Shown: piece after piece, positions 8,768 to 17,293 of the stretch | Layout of the letters: every line of letters begins with the position of its first letter | How positions within the stretch are numbered: the stretch's first letter is position 1 | The notes under the pieces: model-generated | Seen by the model: the letters and a program-made list of their open reading frames with translations, nothing else | What the model was told of the DNA's origin: nothing | The model's database searches: none | From: Varibaculum cambriense | Lineage (GTDB): Bacteria > Actinomycetota > Actinomycetes > Actinomycetales > Actinomycetaceae | DNA length: 64,000 nt | Assembly: GCF_022133705.1 (NCBI RefSeq) | Contig: NZ_JAKNHJ010000001.1 | Location: 124,001 to 188,000, forward strand | Direction: 5' to 3' | Program-made: the position numbers and the translations under genes

Positions 8768-8860
8768 ATGAAACAACTTGCCAAAGAGCCCTCGGTCACA
8801 GTCGTTTTCGCCACTGGCAGCTCGCCTATTAGACTTAAGCGCGATGACAAGCAACGATAA
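8768..8860 (+). CDS. possible 30-residue upstream ORF coupled to miaB
   Basis: ATG at 8768 follows a good purine-rich site (gggagaggggaaacaa). The frame reads [20 protein letters not shown] and ten more residues, stopping with TAA at 8858-8860, one base before an in-frame miaB ATG at 8862. It could be a small protein or a coupling ORF. I recognise no family. It overlaps the proposed miaB start at 8844 in another frame, so only experiment can decide whether it is translated. Confidence 0.3.
   Translation: MKQLAKEPSVTVVFATGSSPIRLKRDDKQR
8830..8835 (+). promoter_or_regulatory. possible -10 box for leaderless miaB
   Basis: TAGACT at 8830-8835 lies eight bases before ATG 8844, the spacing expected for a leaderless start, and no ribosome-binding site precedes that ATG. 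The -35 region around 8806-8811 (TTCGCC) is weak. Confidence 0.35.
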
Positions 8861-10358
8861 AATGCCTCGCACCTATCATGTGCGAACTCTTGGCTGCCAG
8901 ATGAATGAGCATGACTCCGAACGGATGGCGGGGCTGCTAGAAGCTGACGGCTTGATACCGGTAGAACTGGTTCCGCAAGCAGCCCAGCGCGCTACCAATG
9001 CCGGGGACGGCGGCGCTGATGTGGTAGTAATCAACACCTGCTCGGTACGCGAAGCTGCAGCTAACCGCCTCTTTGGAAACCTCGGGCAACTGGCCAGTGT
9101 GAAGCGGGAACGCCCCGGAATGCAAATTGCGGTGGGAGGTTGCTTAGCGCAGCAGATGCGCGAAAAAATCATTGAAAAAGCTCCCTATGTGGACGCAGTA
9201 TTCGGCACCCACAATATAGATGTGCTCCCCGCATTGCTTCGGCGGGCACGGCACAATCACCGCGCTGAAGTAGAAATCGCAGAGTCCCTGCAAGTTTTCC
9301 CGTCCACTTTGCCCACCAGGCGAGAATCCCCCTATTCCGCTTGGGTGTCAATCGCGGTTGGCTGTAATAACACCTGTACGTTTTGTATTGTGCCCTCCCT
9401 GCGGGGACGGGAACGCGATCGCCGCCCGGGGGAGGTGCTGGCAGAAGTAGAAGCCGTGGTTTCTCAAGGCGCGATTGAAGTGACTTTGCTGGGGCAGAAC
9501 GTCAATTCTTATGGCGCGGGATTTGGAGATCGCGGAGCGTTCGCCAAGCTGTTGCGTGCCTGTGGAAATATCGAGGATTTAGAGCGGGTACGTTTCACCT
9601 CCCCTCATCCGGCGGCTTTTAGCGATGACGTGATTTGGGCAATGGCGGAAACTAAAAACGTAATGCCCACCTTGCATATGCCACTCCAATCGGGCTCTGA
9701 TACTATTTTACGCGCGATGCGCCGCTCCTACCGGCAAAAACGCTTCCTAGGGATACTGGATAAAGTACGGGAAGCTATGCCCGAGGCCGCGATTTCCACC
9801 GATATTATCGTAGGCTTCCCCGGAGAAACCGAGGAAGATTTCCAGCAGACTCTAGAGGTAGTTGCACAGGCTCGTTTTGCCTCTGCCTTTACCTTCCTGT
9901 ATTCGCCGCGTCCTGGCACTCCGGCGGCTGACCGGGAAGATCAAGTACCTCACCAAGTGAAACTGGAACGCTACAACCGGTTGATTGCGCTGCAAGACCA
10001 GATTTGTTTGGAAGAAAACCAGAAACTTGCGGGCAGGCAAGTAGAGGTTTTAGTTTCCGAGGGAGAGGGGCGAAAAGATCAAGAAACTCACCGGGTATCT
10101 GGTCGCGCCCGAGATGGACGCCTAGTCCACGTGGCGCTACCTGCCGGACAGGAAATGCCGCGACCGGGAGATATGGTTACGGCTACTGTCACGCATGGGG
10201 CTCCCCATAACTTGCTCGCGGATTCCGCCTTGGAGGGAGGATTATTCTCGGTGCGCCCTACCAGAGCCGGGGATGCTTGGCAGGCGCGTCAGAGTAAGCA
10301 GGAAGAATACTCCCAGCAGGTTTCACTGGGAATTCCCGCCATTCGTCCTCGCAGATAG
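8844..10358 (+). CDS. miaB: tRNA-2-methylthio-N6-dimethylallyladenosine synthase
   Basis: Radical-SAM methylthiotransferase that converts i6A37 to ms2i6A37 in tRNAs reading UNN codons. From ATG 8844 it is 504 residues. Domains in order: N-terminal UPF0004 cluster-binding domain ([29 protein letters not shown], three cysteines), radical-SAM domain with [12 protein letters not shown] (CxxxCxxC) near residue 180, TRAM RNA-binding domain from about 400. A TTG at 8778 extends the frame but with no family support; ATG 8862 is another candidate. The next gene is miaA, which makes its substrate; the gap is eight bases, so they are likely cotranscribed. Confidence 0.95.
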   Translation: MTSNDKMPRTYHVRTLGCQMNEHDSERMAGLLEADGLIPVELVPQAAQRATNAGDGGADVVVINTCSVREAAANRLFGNLGQLASVKRERPGMQIAVGGCLAQQMREKIIEKAPYVDAVFGTHNIDVLPALLRRARHNHRAEVEIAESLQVFPSTLPTRRESPYSAWVSIAVGCNNTCTFCIVPSLRGRERDRRPGEVLAEVEAVVSQGAIEVTLLGQNVNSYGAGFGDRGAFAKLLRACGNIEDLERVRFTSPHPAAFSDDVIWAMAETKNVMPTLHMPLQSGSDTILRAMRRSYRQKRFLGILDKVREAMPEAAISTDIIVGFPGETEEDFQQTLEVVAQARFASAFTFLYSPRPGTPAADREDQVPHQVKLERYNRLIALQDQICLEENQKLAGRQVEVLVSEGEGRKDQETHRVSGRARDGRLVHVALPAGQEMPRPGDMVTATVTHGAPHNLLADSALEGGLFSVRPTRAGDAWQARQSKQEEYSQQVSLGIPAIRPRR

Positions 10359-10366
10359 GTGGTCTA

Positions 10367-11302
10367 ATGGATTCCTCCAAGCTTCCGCTCTTAGCGGTAG
10401 TCGGGCTAACTGCCTCGGGTAAGTCTGGTTTTTCCCTGCACTTAGCTGCGGCGTTGGGGGAGAGAGGAATCGCTTGCGAGATTATTTCGGCTGATGCTTT
10501 CCAGCTGTATCGCGGTATGAATATCGGAACCGCGAAGATTCCGGTAGATGAGCGCAGGGGAATCCCGCATCACCTGTTAGATGTTTTACAGCTAGAGGAA
10601 AAAGCGTCAGTAGCTGATTATCAGCGCAGTTGCCGCCAAGTTATTGAGCAGATTCGCTCGCGCAATGCCCTGCCGATATTGGTAGGGGGGAGCGGACTAT
10701 ATGTGCGCGCCGCCCTTGACAAAATCGAGTTTCCCGGAACCGATAGTGCTATTAGAGCTCGGCTGGAAGCACAGGCAGCGCAGCTGGGGATGGAGAAAAT
10801 GCATCAACGCCTCGCCGAAGTTGATCCCCAGTCCGCAGCCAGAATCGTGCCGGCTAATGAACGCCGGGTGATTCGCGCCCTGGAAGTCTACGAGCTAACC
10901 GGCAAGAAATTCTCTGCCACTATGCCGCGGCGGGAATACTTCCAGCCTGCTTTGCAATTGGGAATCTCCTGGCCGCTTCCCGTGCTTGATGAGCGCATAT
11001 CCCAGCGCACCACCCAAATGCTGGCGCAAGGATTTATCGCGGAAGTTGAGGAGCTGCAAAAACAGGGACTGGCAGACACTCCCACTGCTTGCCGGGCTAC
11101 CGGCTACCAGGCGGTTATGGATTTGCTAGCCGGAAAAATCACTCGCGACGAGGCTGCTGAGCAAATAGCGCTGCAAACTCGGCAGCTTGCCCGTAAACAA
11201 CGTAAATGGTTCCGAAAAGACCCCAGAATCCATTGGTTAGACGGCGAAGCCGGCACATCCGCCAACCTAGAACAAGCCCTGACCCTCCTTGGAATTAAGT
11301 AG
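10367..11302 (+). CDS. miaA: tRNA dimethylallyltransferase
   Basis: Transfers dimethylallyl from DMAPP to N6 of A37 in tRNA, supplying the substrate of MiaB encoded just upstream. 311 residues, with P-loop GLTASGKSG near residue 13, SADAFQLYRGMNIGTAK (DSxQxY-like), GIPHHLLD and the C-terminal TRQLARKQRKWFRKD region typical of MiaA. ATG at 10367 is preceded by gataggtgg. Downstream come the nested palindromes, then hypD on the other strand. Confidence 0.95.
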   Translation: MDSSKLPLLAVVGLTASGKSGFSLHLAAALGERGIACEIISADAFQLYRGMNIGTAKIPVDERRGIPHHLLDVLQLEEKASVADYQRSCRQVIEQIRSRNALPILVGGSGLYVRAALDKIEFPGTDSAIRARLEAQAAQLGMEKMHQRLAEVDPQSAARIVPANERRVIRALEVYELTGKKFSATMPRREYFQPALQLGISWPLPVLDERISQRTTQMLAQGFIAEVEELQKQGLADTPTACRATGYQAVMDLLAGKITRDEAAEQIALQTRQLARKQRKWFRKDPRIHWLDGEAGTSANLEQALTLLGIK

Positions 11303-11314
11303 TAGCAACGCATC

Positions 11315-11422
11315 ACGAGGGGGCGAGATTTTTCCTCCCGCCCAAGAATTTGGAAAACGTAGCGGCGTTTTCCAAATTCTTATGCCCACCGCGCCCACTC
11401 GGATAAAACCTCGCCCTCTCGT
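11315..11422 (-). repeat. nested palindromic element, copy A
   Basis: Central inverted repeat AAGAATTTGGAAAACG (11344-11359) and its exact complement (11366-11381) around a six-base loop. Outer arms at 11315-11327 and 11410-11422 pair over 13 bases with one G-T. Between arms are unpaired shoulders; on the reverse strand they read TTTTATCCGA and CTTGGGCGGGAGGAAAAA, the second identical to that in the copy near 26.45 kb. No coding potential. Lies between convergent miaA and hypD. Confidence 0.85.
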
Positions 11423-11455
11423 TTAGGATGCTTTGTCGTACCAAACCGTCTTCAT

Positions 11456-11554
11456 GCGGGGGATAGTTTTTATCCGATAGGCTGGGCGGGCGTAGATCCG
11501 TATTTGACGCAGGCAAATACGGATCTTGGGCAGGAGGAAAAAACTATCCCCCGC
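11456..11554 (+). repeat. nested palindromic element, copy B
   Basis: Outer arms of 16 perfectly complementary bases (11456-11471, GCGGGGGATAGTTTTT, and 11539-11554). Central stem of 13 pairs (11494-11506 with 11514-11526), unrelated in sequence to copy A's. Shoulders TTTTATCCGA and CTTGGGCAGGAGGAAAAA match copies A and C. It runs opposite to copy A. Confidence 0.85.
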
Positions 11555-11622
11555 GTGCCCAGTCAGAGCCGGTCAGATGCACGGAATCTATGCGGGCGAA
11601 AGGGACGTTGCCGGTCGAACAC

Positions 11623-11727
11623 GGGAGGGGTGGATTTATGTCGAGGGGTAGGCTTCGGGCGTTAAATCCGTGAAAATGCCAGAGTATTTTCCGGATTTCG
11701 GGGCGCGAGGCAAAATCCACCCCTCCC
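11623..11727 (+). repeat. nested palindromic element, copy D (diverged)
   Basis: Outer arms of 15 perfect pairs (11623-11637, GGGAGGGGTGGATTT, and 11713-11727). Central stem 11664-11677 with 11686-11698, 13 pairs and one bulged T. The left shoulder shares TAGGCT and GGGCGT with copy B; the right shoulder (TTTCGGGGCGCGAGGCAAAA) is a drifted form. After it, 11728-11782 holds GCTTTTACCGAG (11761-11772), also present inside the copy near 26.4 kb. Confidence 0.7.
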
Positions 11728-11782
11728 GCCGGAGGGGAATCACACCCTAACTCATTTGGAGCTTTTACCGAGTCAGCCCCTA

Positions 11783-12931
11783 CTAATCCTCAATAACGAT
11801 AGCGTGGGCGGTTTCCCGGTCAATGCGACCGAAGTTATAGAACGCGGCGCACGCTCCCTCGGGGGAAACCATGCAGGTACCGATGGGTTTTTCGGGCGAA
11901 CACGCAGTGCCAAAGACTTTACATTCCCAAGGTTTGATTCGCCCAGTGAGTACCGATCCACATTCACAAGCTGGGGGATCGGGAACCCGCACGCCTGGCA
12001 CCTTGTACAGTCGCTCCGCGTCCCAGGCGGCGAATTCCTCGGAAATCCCCATCCCGGAGTAGGGCATCCACCCTAAGCCTCGCCACTCGAAAGTGTCACG
12101 GGTGGAAAATACCCGGTCAAGCAGTTTTAAAGCCGCCAAGTTACCTTCGGGACGTACTACTCGCGAATACTGGTTTTCTACTCGCGCCTCACCGCGTTCG
12201 ACTGCTCCCGATAGGTATTGGTCGATTAGCATGGCTACCGACTGCAAAATATCGAGCGGCTCAAAACCGGTTACTACCACCGGTTTATTGTATTCTGTGG
12301 GCAAGAATTTGAAGGCATCCGAGCCGACGACGGTGGCTACGTGACCGGGCCCTATAAAACCATCAATCCGGGTTTCATCCGCGCCTACGATTGCCCGCAG
12401 TGGTGGCTCGATTTTCACGTGGTTAGAGAACACGGAAAAGTTCTTTACTTGCTGTTTCTTAGCAGCTACCAGGGTAACGGCGGTCGAGGGGGCGGTAGTT
12501 TCAAACCCGATAGCAAAGAAAATTACCTGCTTATCCGGGTTTTCTTTCGCAATTTTGAGGGCGTCCAGGGGAGAATAGACGAAACGTACATCACGTCCTC
12601 GCGCCCTCGCCTGTAGTAGGGATTCTTGGGAGCCGGGTACCCGCATCATGTCCCCGAAAGTCGTCAAGATGACGTCCGGTTGATTAGCCAGCCAGAGGGC
12701 GTCATCGACCCTACCCATGGGGATTACACATACCGGGCAGCCGGGACCATGAATAAACTGTACGTTTTCTGGTAAAAGATGCTCTAAACCGTGCCGGTAA
12801 ATAGTGTGGGTGTGTCCGCCACAAATCTCCATAAACGCTAGCGGGCGCTCAAAATGCTTAGCCTCCGCGTTGATACGTTTTACCAGTTGGCGCGCAAACT
12901 GGGGGTCACGGAATTCGTCAACGTACTTCAT
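11783..12931 (-). CDS. hypD: hydrogenase maturation protein HypD
   Basis: Fe-S scaffold on which, with HypC, the Fe(CN)2CO group of [NiFe] hydrogenases is built. 382 residues, with the conserved ICGGHTHTIYRHGL near residue 38, GPGCPVCVIP near residue 65, and GFETTAPSTA and VTGFEPLDIL motifs. The C-terminal cysteines (CECGSVLTGRIKPWEC...CSPEKPIGTCMVSPEGAC) ligate the 4Fe-4S cluster. It lies downstream of hypC on the same strand with a 52-base gap, so the two partners are probably cotranscribed. Confidence 0.96.
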   Translation of the reverse strand: MKYVDEFRDPQFARQLVKRINAEAKHFERPLAFMEICGGHTHTIYRHGLEHLLPENVQFIHGPGCPVCVIPMGRVDDALWLANQPDVILTTFGDMMRVPGSQESLLQARARGRDVRFVYSPLDALKIAKENPDKQVIFFAIGFETTAPSTAVTLVAAKKQQVKNFSVFSNHVKIEPPLRAIVGADETRIDGFIGPGHVATVVGSDAFKFLPTEYNKPVVVTGFEPLDILQSVAMLIDQYLSGAVERGEARVENQYSRVVRPEGNLAALKLLDRVFSTRDTFEWRGLGWMPYSGMGISEEFAAWDAERLYKVPGVRVPDPPACECGSVLTGRIKPWECKVFGTACSPEKPIGTCMVSPEGACAAFYNFGRIDRETAHAIVIED

Positions 12932-12983
12932 TTGTTCTGTCTCATTTCACGATCAAAAGATTCTTTAGGTAAGGCAGGGACGG

Positions 12984-13250
12984 TTAAACCGAGGTGGTCT
13001 TGAACTGTTCTAGTTCGTCCTCGAACTGTCCTAACTTTTTTATCTGCTCCAATGTGGTGGCGGCTTCATCGGCATCAATCTGTGACATGGCGAAACCTAC
13101 GTGTACCAGCACCCAGTCGCCTACTTTTAAACCTTCGTCTGCCAGTAAATCCGTGGAAATCATGCGCTCCACTCCAGATAGTGAAACTTTGGCGCGACCG
13201 CTCTCGGTTTCGTCGAATGCTACGATTTCGGCTGGTACTCCCAAACACAT
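12984..13250 (-). CDS. hypC: hydrogenase maturation chaperone HypC
   Basis: Small chaperone carrying the Fe(CN)2CO group from HypD to the large subunit. The start is ATG at 13250 (reverse strand) with GGAG six bases upstream, giving 88 residues that begin MCLGVPAEIV; the second-position cysteine is the essential ligand and must follow the start Met. A longer frame from 13292 would bury that Cys and is rejected. The C-terminus is acidic (about residues 65-88), longer than minimal HypC. A second hypC lies at 24920. Confidence 0.94.
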   Translation of the reverse strand: MCLGVPAEIVAFDETESGRAKVSLSGVERMISTDLLADEGLKVGDWVLVHVGFAMSQIDADEAATTLEQIKKLGQFEDELEQFKTTSV

Positions 13251-13421
13251 ATGAATCTCCTTTAGCAAGCTTCTTTTCCAGATTACTGACATTTAGTTGA
13301 GCTATCAAAAGATGAAAATGACACCCCGTTGTGCAATTATCGATATGTGGATCCGAAAAACCGGCTTAATCAAGACGAAGCAAAAGTAAACTCCAATATT
13401 GCCCGGGTGCGCAGTCGCGGC

Positions 13422-14477
13422 ATGAAACTCAAAGATGACTACGTGACCTTGTCGCATGGGGCGGGCGGGAAAGCTTCGGCTGCCCTGGTTGATCAAGTTT
13501 TCGTTTCTGGTTATGGAAACGAGGTACTTGCGGAATTAAATGATGCGGGGGTGCTGCCCCTGGCAGAACTGCTGGGCTCTGACAGCGAGGACGCTAGTTT
13601 TGCTGGCGGCAAGTTGGCAATGTCCACTGATTCTTATGTGGTTAATCCCATCGTCTTCCCCGGTGGCTCTATTGGGGAGTTAGCGGTAAATGGGACTGTC
13701 AATGACCTGGCAGTTTCGGGCGCTATCCCCAAAGTGATTAGTGCCGGTTTTATTTTGGAAGAGGGCTTGCCCATCGCAGATTTACGCCGCGAGGTGCAGG
13801 CGATGCGAGATGCCGCCGAGAACGCGGGGGTAAGAATCGTTACCGGCGATACCAAAGTGGTTCCCAAAGGCAGCGGCGACAAACTATTTATTAACACTGC
13901 CGGAATCGGGATTGTGCCAGGTGATCGTCAGCTGGGTGCTAGCCAGGTGCAGCGCGGTGACCGGATTATTATTTCGGGAGCGATTGCAGATCACGGGATG
14001 TCGGTGATGATGGCACGCGGGGATTTGGCGATTGAAGCTCCGATTAAATCTGATACTCGCGCGGTTAATCACCTGGTTGAAGCCTTAATGGCAGCGGTTC
14101 CGGATACTCGCTGGATGCGGGATGCTACTCGCGGCGGACTGGGGACGGTACTGAACGAACTAGCGGTGGCGAGTGGCTGGGGGATAGCTATCGAGGACGA
14201 ATCTATTCCGGTACACGATATGACCCGCGGTGCCTGCGATATGTTGGGGATTGACCCTATCTATGTGGCGAACGAAGGTATGTTCTGTGCAGTAGTTCCC
14301 GCTGACCAGGTAGATACCGCGCTGGAAGTACTGCGGGCACTTCCGGGTGGGGAAGAAGCCGCCAATATCGGACGGGTAGTTTCCAAACCGGAGTCATCGG
14401 TGGTGATGGTGACCGCTTTCGGGGGTACTCGGATGATTGATATGTTGGTGGGCGATCCGCTACCGCGAATCTGCTAA
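13422..14477 (+). CDS. hypE: hydrogenase maturation protein HypE (carbamoyl dehydratase)
   Basis: Takes a carbamoyl group from HypF onto its C-terminal cysteine and dehydrates it with ATP to the thiocyanate that donates CN ligands. From ATG 13422 it has 351 residues. LSHGAGGKASAALVDQVF near the start, TDSYVVNPIVFPGGSIG, and the PurM-like ATP domain are typical, and the protein ends PRIC with the required terminal cysteine. The frame stays open to a TTG at 13329, and GTG 13407 is another possible start; none has a clear ribosome-binding site. Divergent from hypC. Confidence 0.94.
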   Translation: MKLKDDYVTLSHGAGGKASAALVDQVFVSGYGNEVLAELNDAGVLPLAELLGSDSEDASFAGGKLAMSTDSYVVNPIVFPGGSIGELAVNGTVNDLAVSGAIPKVISAGFILEEGLPIADLRREVQAMRDAAENAGVRIVTGDTKVVPKGSGDKLFINTAGIGIVPGDRQLGASQVQRGDRIIISGAIADHGMSVMMARGDLAIEAPIKSDTRAVNHLVEALMAAVPDTRWMRDATRGGLGTVLNELAVASGWGIAIEDESIPVHDMTRGACDMLGIDPIYVANEGMFCAVVPADQVDTALEVLRALPGGEEAANIGRVVSKPESSVVMVTAFGGTRMIDMLVGDPLPRIC

Positions 14478-14521
14478 CTATCCAGGGGAAGGCGTCAAAG
14501 GTAGGAGTGTGCCTAGTGGTA

Positions 14522-16822
14522 TTAGCCTTCGCTTGCCCCTAAAATAGCTGCCCACGCCTGTCCTAGGCTCAGACCCCCATCATTTGGGGGCACGGTCTGG
14601 TGAGTCAAGACTACATAGCCGTTTTCGTGCATTATCCGCGTGAAATGACTGCTAAATAGGCGATTCAGAGCGACCCCGCCGGTCAGCCCCACGGTCGTGA
14701 TCCCCGCTTTTTCCGCGGTTTCTGCGGTTTGGAGCCCCAGTAGTTGTGCTAGCCCCAGATGAAACTGCCAGGCGCGCTCACCAACTTCCCGATCATCCTC
14801 AGCAAGCATCTCGAAAAGTTCCCGGTAGCTGTTAAAGCGAAAAGCTGGTGCACCTATATGTCTGTTTGCCCAGCTGGTGGCAGCGTGCTCTAATTCCATG
14901 GCCGCTTGCGCCTCGTAGGTGACCGATGTGCAGATTCCCAAAATGGCAGCTGCAGCGTCAAATAATCTGCCACAGCTAGTGGTGGATACTACTCCAAATC
15001 CCGTGTTTAACTGGCTTTTTACCAGTTCGACCTCGGAGCTGTTTCCCTGGCGCACGCCAATTTCGGTGCTGATCACTTGGGTAATCCGATCCAGATTCCA
15101 ATCATGGGCGATCCCTAAAGCGGCTCGCCAGGGATAACGCACTGCCCGGTCGCCTCCTACCAAGCTAAATGAGGGCAGGTGAGCGCGGCGTTGCCATGTG
15201 TCTCCCGCAATCTCCAGGATTTCTCCTCCCCAGATAGTGCCATCGGTTCCATACCCGGTGCCATCTACTGCCACGATTACCGTCGGATCCAGGTGGGAGC
15301 GTTCCGCCAGTAGGCTATAGGCGTGCGCTACATGGTGTTGGATCTGCAATAACTCGATGTTGCGCTGGTCGGCAAAACGGGAAGCCCAACTGACCGTGGA
15401 ATAGGCAGGGTGCAGGTCGCAAACCACTTTTTCGGGCTGGGAATGCTGGAAATTCAACATCTGGGTTACCGCCCTGTCTAAGGCCTCCTGACTGGCAAGA
15501 GTGCCCATGTCGCCAATATGCCCCGACAGATGTGCCCAATCCCCGCTGGCCAGGCAAAAAGTATTTTTTAGCTCCCCTCCGATTGCCAAGGTAGGTGCCG
15601 TGGCTACCTGCGGGAGCGCCACCGGCAGCGGTGCGTAGCCACGCGAACGCCGGGAAGGGATAGTTACTTGCGGGTTAGCCAGAAATACCGAGTCCTCCAT
15701 CGGCAAATAAATATCCCGGTCATGGAAAACAAACCCGTCCGCAATCCGGGTCAAACGTTCGCAGGCGTCCTCGTTAGTAAAACACAGGGGTTCTCCTGCC
15801 AGGTTCCCCGAGGTTGCCACCAGTGCCATGTCCGAGCAGTCAGCACTCAAAAGCTCTAAGTGCAAAGGAGCATAGGGCAAAAGTATCCCCACGTCCCCCA
15901 ACCCGGGAGCCACCGCGGGCGCTAGATTATATTCGGAGCCGAAAGGAGCAATTATGATGGGGCGCGCCGGGCAGGCCAGCTCTTTTAACTGGGAATCACT
16001 TAGCCGCGCCAGCCGGCTAGCAGCCTCAATATTGGGAGCCATCACTGCAAACGGTTTCTCTCCGCGATTTTTCCGTTTGCGTAGCCGGGCTACTGCTTCT
16101 TCATTGCGGGCATCACACATTAGATGAAAACCGCCAATACCTTTCACCGCCAGGATTTCTCCCCGTAGCAAACGGGCTCGAGCTTCGTCTAAGGCTCCGG
16201 CGATCAAGGGGCGGCGATCTCCCGAAGGAGGACGCAGATTTGGGTTGGCAGTATCGCTTACCCACAACACTGGTCCGCAATCAAAACAGCTAACCGGTTG
16301 TGCGTGGTAGCGCCGATTTTTTGGATCGGTATATTCTGCCTGGCAAGCCGGACACATCGGGAATTTAACCATAGTGGTGGTGTCCCGATCATAGGGTAAA
16401 TCACGCATAATCGTTGCTCGCGGGCCACAATTTGTGCAGGTAGTGAAAGGGTAGTGGTAACGTCGATTATTTGGGTCGGCCATTTCTTGGCAGCAATCGG
16501 GGCAGGTAGCGGTATCGGAGGGAATCAGAGTGCGCGTGCCAGCCCGCCGCCGCGAAGACACAATCCTAAATCCGCTTTCGCCCTCAATATCGGCAATATC
16601 GCAGGCAGCGGTATGCAGAACCTGAGCGAGGGGAGGGAGAGTCGCCAGCATTTTCGCCATGAAGTTATCAATATCGCTGGCGGCGCCTTGGGCTTCGATA
16701 AAAACCGACTCGTCGTCGTTTCCCACGAAGCCGCTTAAGGGAAAACCTGAGGCCACTTTGGCTACGTGGGGGCGAAAACCTACTCCTTGCACCACGCCTT
16801 TCAGTCGATAGGCTCGCCGCAC
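14522..16822 (-). CDS. hypF: carbamoyltransferase HypF
   Basis: Uses carbamoyl phosphate and ATP to carbamoylate HypE. Domains in order: acylphosphatase (GVVQGVGFRPHVAKVA, residues 8-23), two zinc-finger units (CPDC...CTNC and CPAC...CFDC, about 105-190), YrdC/Sua5 domain (KGIGGFHLMCDA), and a Kae1-like domain with HHVAHAYSLLAE and VAVDGTGYGTDG. The ATG at 16837 overlaps AGGAGG; GTG 16822 sits six bases after that AGGAGG and gives MRRAYRLKG, so I choose it (766 residues). Convergent with hypE and divergent from hypA. Confidence 0.94.
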   Translation of the reverse strand: MRRAYRLKGVVQGVGFRPHVAKVASGFPLSGFVGNDDESVFIEAQGAASDIDNFMAKMLATLPPLAQVLHTAACDIADIEGESGFRIVSSRRRAGTRTLIPSDTATCPDCCQEMADPNNRRYHYPFTTCTNCGPRATIMRDLPYDRDTTTMVKFPMCPACQAEYTDPKNRRYHAQPVSCFDCGPVLWVSDTANPNLRPPSGDRRPLIAGALDEARARLLRGEILAVKGIGGFHLMCDARNEEAVARLRKRKNRGEKPFAVMAPNIEAASRLARLSDSQLKELACPARPIIIAPFGSEYNLAPAVAPGLGDVGILLPYAPLHLELLSADCSDMALVATSGNLAGEPLCFTNEDACERLTRIADGFVFHDRDIYLPMEDSVFLANPQVTIPSRRSRGYAPLPVALPQVATAPTLAIGGELKNTFCLASGDWAHLSGHIGDMGTLASQEALDRAVTQMLNFQHSQPEKVVCDLHPAYSTVSWASRFADQRNIELLQIQHHVAHAYSLLAERSHLDPTVIVAVDGTGYGTDGTIWGGEILEIAGDTWQRRAHLPSFSLVGGDRAVRYPWRAALGIAHDWNLDRITQVISTEIGVRQGNSSEVELVKSQLNTGFGVVSTTSCGRLFDAAAAILGICTSVTYEAQAAMELEHAATSWANRHIGAPAFRFNSYRELFEMLAEDDREVGERAWQFHLGLAQLLGLQTAETAEKAGITTVGLTGGVALNRLFSSHFTRIMHENGYVVLTHQTVPPNDGGLSLGQAWAAILGASEG

Positions 16823-16941
16823 CTGGGTCCTCCTCATAGAAAATCAACAACTTCCACCCTAGCGCTAACCCGCGTCAAGGGAAGCGGGTAAGGTTAAGAG
16901 GGTTCCGCTGTGAGCGGCAAGTCACGAACTCAAGGAGGGTC

Positions 16942-17292
16942 ATGCACGAAGTTGCGCTTTCGCGTCAACTTGCGCGGATAGTCTCGCGGAACGCTGCTGG
17001 CCGGGAGGTGCTAGAGGTCGAGTTAGAGGTAGGGCACTTACGGCAAGTGGTTCCCGAAGCTCTCCATTTCGCCTGGGGAGCGGTTCGTAAGAATACTTTG
17101 CGCGGTCCTGCCCGGCTCAATATCACCGAAATACCGGCGGTGGTGTCTTGCCGTAAATGCGAAGCAATCACCCAATTGCGGGAAGTGTTGGATTTTCGCT
17201 GCCAAGAATGCTCCTCGCGGGATCTGCAGATAATTAGTGGGGAAGAGTTTAGAGTGGTTTCTATTGAGGTAACACCCTTAGGGAAGGAATAA
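16942..17292 (+). CDS. hypA: nickel chaperone HypA (first copy)
   Basis: Delivers nickel to the hydrogenase large subunit with HypB. 116 residues beginning MHEVALSRQLARIV; His2 of the MHE motif is the nickel ligand. The zinc site is CRKC (about residues 71-74) and CQEC (about 91-94). AAGGAGGG precedes the ATG by a few bases. One base separates it from hypB, so the nickel-insertion pair is an operon. Its paralogue at 23580 has a more standard MHELGLL start. Confidence 0.94.
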   Translation: MHEVALSRQLARIVSRNAAGREVLEVELEVGHLRQVVPEALHFAWGAVRKNTLRGPARLNITEIPAVVSCRKCEAITQLREVLDFRCQECSSRDLQIISGEEFRVVSIEVTPLGKE

Positions 17293-17293
17293 A

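Noticed and set aside
11303-11782. Insertion-sequence remnant between miaA and hypD
   Set aside because: No transposase frame or target-site duplication is visible; the structure is nested palindromes, also present at 26.2 kb.
11756-12616. Forward-strand frames over hypD (e.g. 11756-12076, 12341-12616)
   Set aside because: They are antisense to HypD, which has complete family motifs; no independent evidence of coding.
13251-13292. Longer start for HypC at 13292
   Set aside because: HypC needs Cys directly after the start Met; ATG 13250 supplies it and has GGAG upstream.
16823-16837. ATG start for HypF at 16837
   Set aside because: The AGGAGG that serves the gene lies after this ATG; GTG 16822 has correct spacing and gives a family-like N-terminus.
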